Shown here piece after piece: positions 4,961 through 5,808 of a stretch of DNA of 5,808 nucleotides. Source of the stretch: Methanoculleus sp. (GTDB lineage: Archaea; Halobacteriota; Methanomicrobia; Methanomicrobiales; Methanoculleaceae). The DNA is taken from assembly GCA_023230425.1 (NCBI GenBank), contig JALNXI010000135.1, positions 1-5,808 of the forward strand, read 5' to 3'. Each line of letters opens with the position of its first letter. Position 1 is the stretch's first letter. The notes beneath the pieces were generated by a model, which was not told the origin of the DNA, searched no databases, and was given only the letters and a program-made list of their open reading frames with translations. Made by a program: the position numbers and the translations under genes.

Positions 4961-5808
4961 ATGATGCGAGGGTACCGGTTGTATCCGTCGAAGGATCAGG
5001 GAGTCCTGATCAGCAAGCACCTTGGGTGCTGCCGGTTCGTGTACAACTGGGGGTTGAACCTCAAGAACGAGGCTTACCAGAACGACGGGGTGAGTCTCTC
5101 CGCGTACGATCTCCACAAACGTCTCCCGGCTCTCAAGGTGGAGCATCCCAGGCTCAAGGAGGTCAACGCCCAGCCCCTGCAGCAGTCGATCACCCACCTT
5201 GCTCGTGCGTTCACGAACTTCTTCGAAGGTCGTGCGGAGAAACCGGTCTTCAAGAAGAAGCACAGCCCGGAGCAGTCGTTCACGGTACCGCAGTCGTACA
5301 CCGTAGACTTCGAGCGAGGTACCATGAAACTCCCCAAGATCGGGGCGGTCAAGACGGTCTTCCACCGCAGGTTTGCGGGGAAGACGAAGTCCGCGACGGT
5401 CACCCGGACCTCTGCCGGCCGGTATTTCATCAGCATCCTGGTGGATGGCGGGCAGAAGCCTCCCGAGCCCGCCGTTCCGATCCCGGAGCAGACGGTCGGG
5501 ATCGACCTGGGGCTCACGCATTATCTCTTCTCGACTGGTTCGCGAAAACCAAGCGTTAGCGGTGGAAACCCTGAACGTGGACGGCATGGTGAAGAATCAC
5601 GGTCTGGCGGGAGCCATCAGCGACGCCGGGTGGGGAACGTTCGTTTCGATGCTGGCATACAAGTGTCAGGAAGCAGGGAAAACCCTGCTCCGGATCGGGA
5701 TGTTCGAGCCCTCCTCGAAGACCTGTTCGGTCTGCGGTTACCGGAAGACCGACCTGACGCTCAAGGACCGGGAATGGACCTGCCCGACCTGCGGGACGCG
5801 CCACGACC
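4961..5808 (+). pseudogene. tnpB: TnpB with internal deletion and frameshift, 3' end outside window
   Basis: The frame from ATG 4961 gives a typical TnpB start, MMRGYRLYPSKDQ, then CCRFVYNWGLNLKNEAY (23-39), RLKEVNAQPLQQSITHLARAF (64-84), MKLPKIGAV (122-130) and TVGIDLGLTHY (178-188) with the RuvC-I Asp at residue 182. Similarity then breaks near 5524-5536. From about 5526 a different frame encodes the C-terminal TnpB: RLVRENQALAVETLNVDGM with the RuvC-II Glu (5565-5567), then FEPSSKTCSVCGYRKTD and EWTCPTCGTRHD, the four-cysteine zinc finger leading to RuvC-III at the window edge. About 60 codons normally found between RuvC-I and RuvC-II are missing, and the frames no longer match. The upstream frame stays open to the end of the window but encodes unrelated sequence. 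A second ATG at 4964 is an equally possible start. The protein cannot form an intact nuclease domain. Confidence 0.88.

Larger units (their letters stand above)
4828..5808 (+). mobile_element. IS200/IS605-type tnpB element, left-end half, partial
   Basis: A second tnpB-carrying element, on the plus strand and running off the right edge. The proposed outer end is near TTGAA (4828-4832), in the context GGGGTTGAAGG, which resembles GGGGTTCAAGG at the other element's end. It continues with a bulged hairpin (4852-4870), a promoter (4894-4930) and tnpB from 4961. No tnpA is seen. The tnpB is of a clearly different subfamily, so the two are not copies of one insertion. The end position is inferred and could be off by several bases. 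Confidence 0.65.

Noticed and set aside
4907..5587. Minus-strand open frame of 226 codons opposite the right tnpB
   Set aside because: Antisense shadow; the plus strand encodes TnpB with RuvC and zinc-finger motifs.
1..5808. CRISPR arrays, tRNA or rRNA genes, phage genes
   Set aside because: No regularly spaced repeats, no cloverleaf pattern, no rRNA-like stretch and no phage structural genes were seen. The TnpB nucleases are transposon proteins, not a CRISPR system.

Overview
The window looks like chromosomal DNA from a GC-rich euryarchaeon, most likely a methanogen of the Methanomicrobiales (Methanoculleus-like). That placement is inference. It rests on a euryarchaeal RPA gene followed by its RPA-associated OB-fold gene, archaeal TATA-type promoters, very short leaders and a T-tract terminator. 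No 16S or methanogenesis gene is present to confirm it.

Layout, left to right. (1) Positions 1-771, minus strand: the 5' part of an IS200/IS605-type tnpB element that runs off the left edge, with an in-frame UAG in its tnpB. (2) About 772-2023, minus strand: an erythromycin-esterase-family gene that is now a pseudogene. It has a probable frameshift near its start, a 2-base insertion, an in-frame UAG and a 3' end cut off by the element. (3) About 2030-2383: an intergenic region holding the esterase promoter, a second promoter-like site and no convincing gene. (4) 2384-4343, minus strand: an intact two-gene operon, RPA (425 aa) then RPA-associated protein (188 aa), overlapping by ATGA, with a promoter upstream and a T-tract terminator downstream. 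This is the functional core of the window. (5) 4344-4570: intergenic, no convincing gene. (6) 4604-4798, plus strand: a small DUF1858-type CxxC protein with a TATA box placed for an almost leaderless transcript. (7) About 4828 to the right edge, plus strand: a second tnpB element of a different subfamily. Its tnpB has lost about 60 codons between RuvC-I and RuvC-II, and the two halves are in different frames.

The RPA operon serves single-stranded DNA binding in replication and repair. The other genes are not visibly linked to it. The accessory material (two decaying transposon nucleases and a decayed esterase) records insertion and decay on both sides of this housekeeping operon.

The least expected signal is a 9-base motif, CACTTTCAC, found three times: upstream of both tnpB genes and of the RPA operon. 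Each copy lies 13-14 bases before a TATA-like box and 50-57 bases before the start codon. I did not find a convincing new multi-gene system here.
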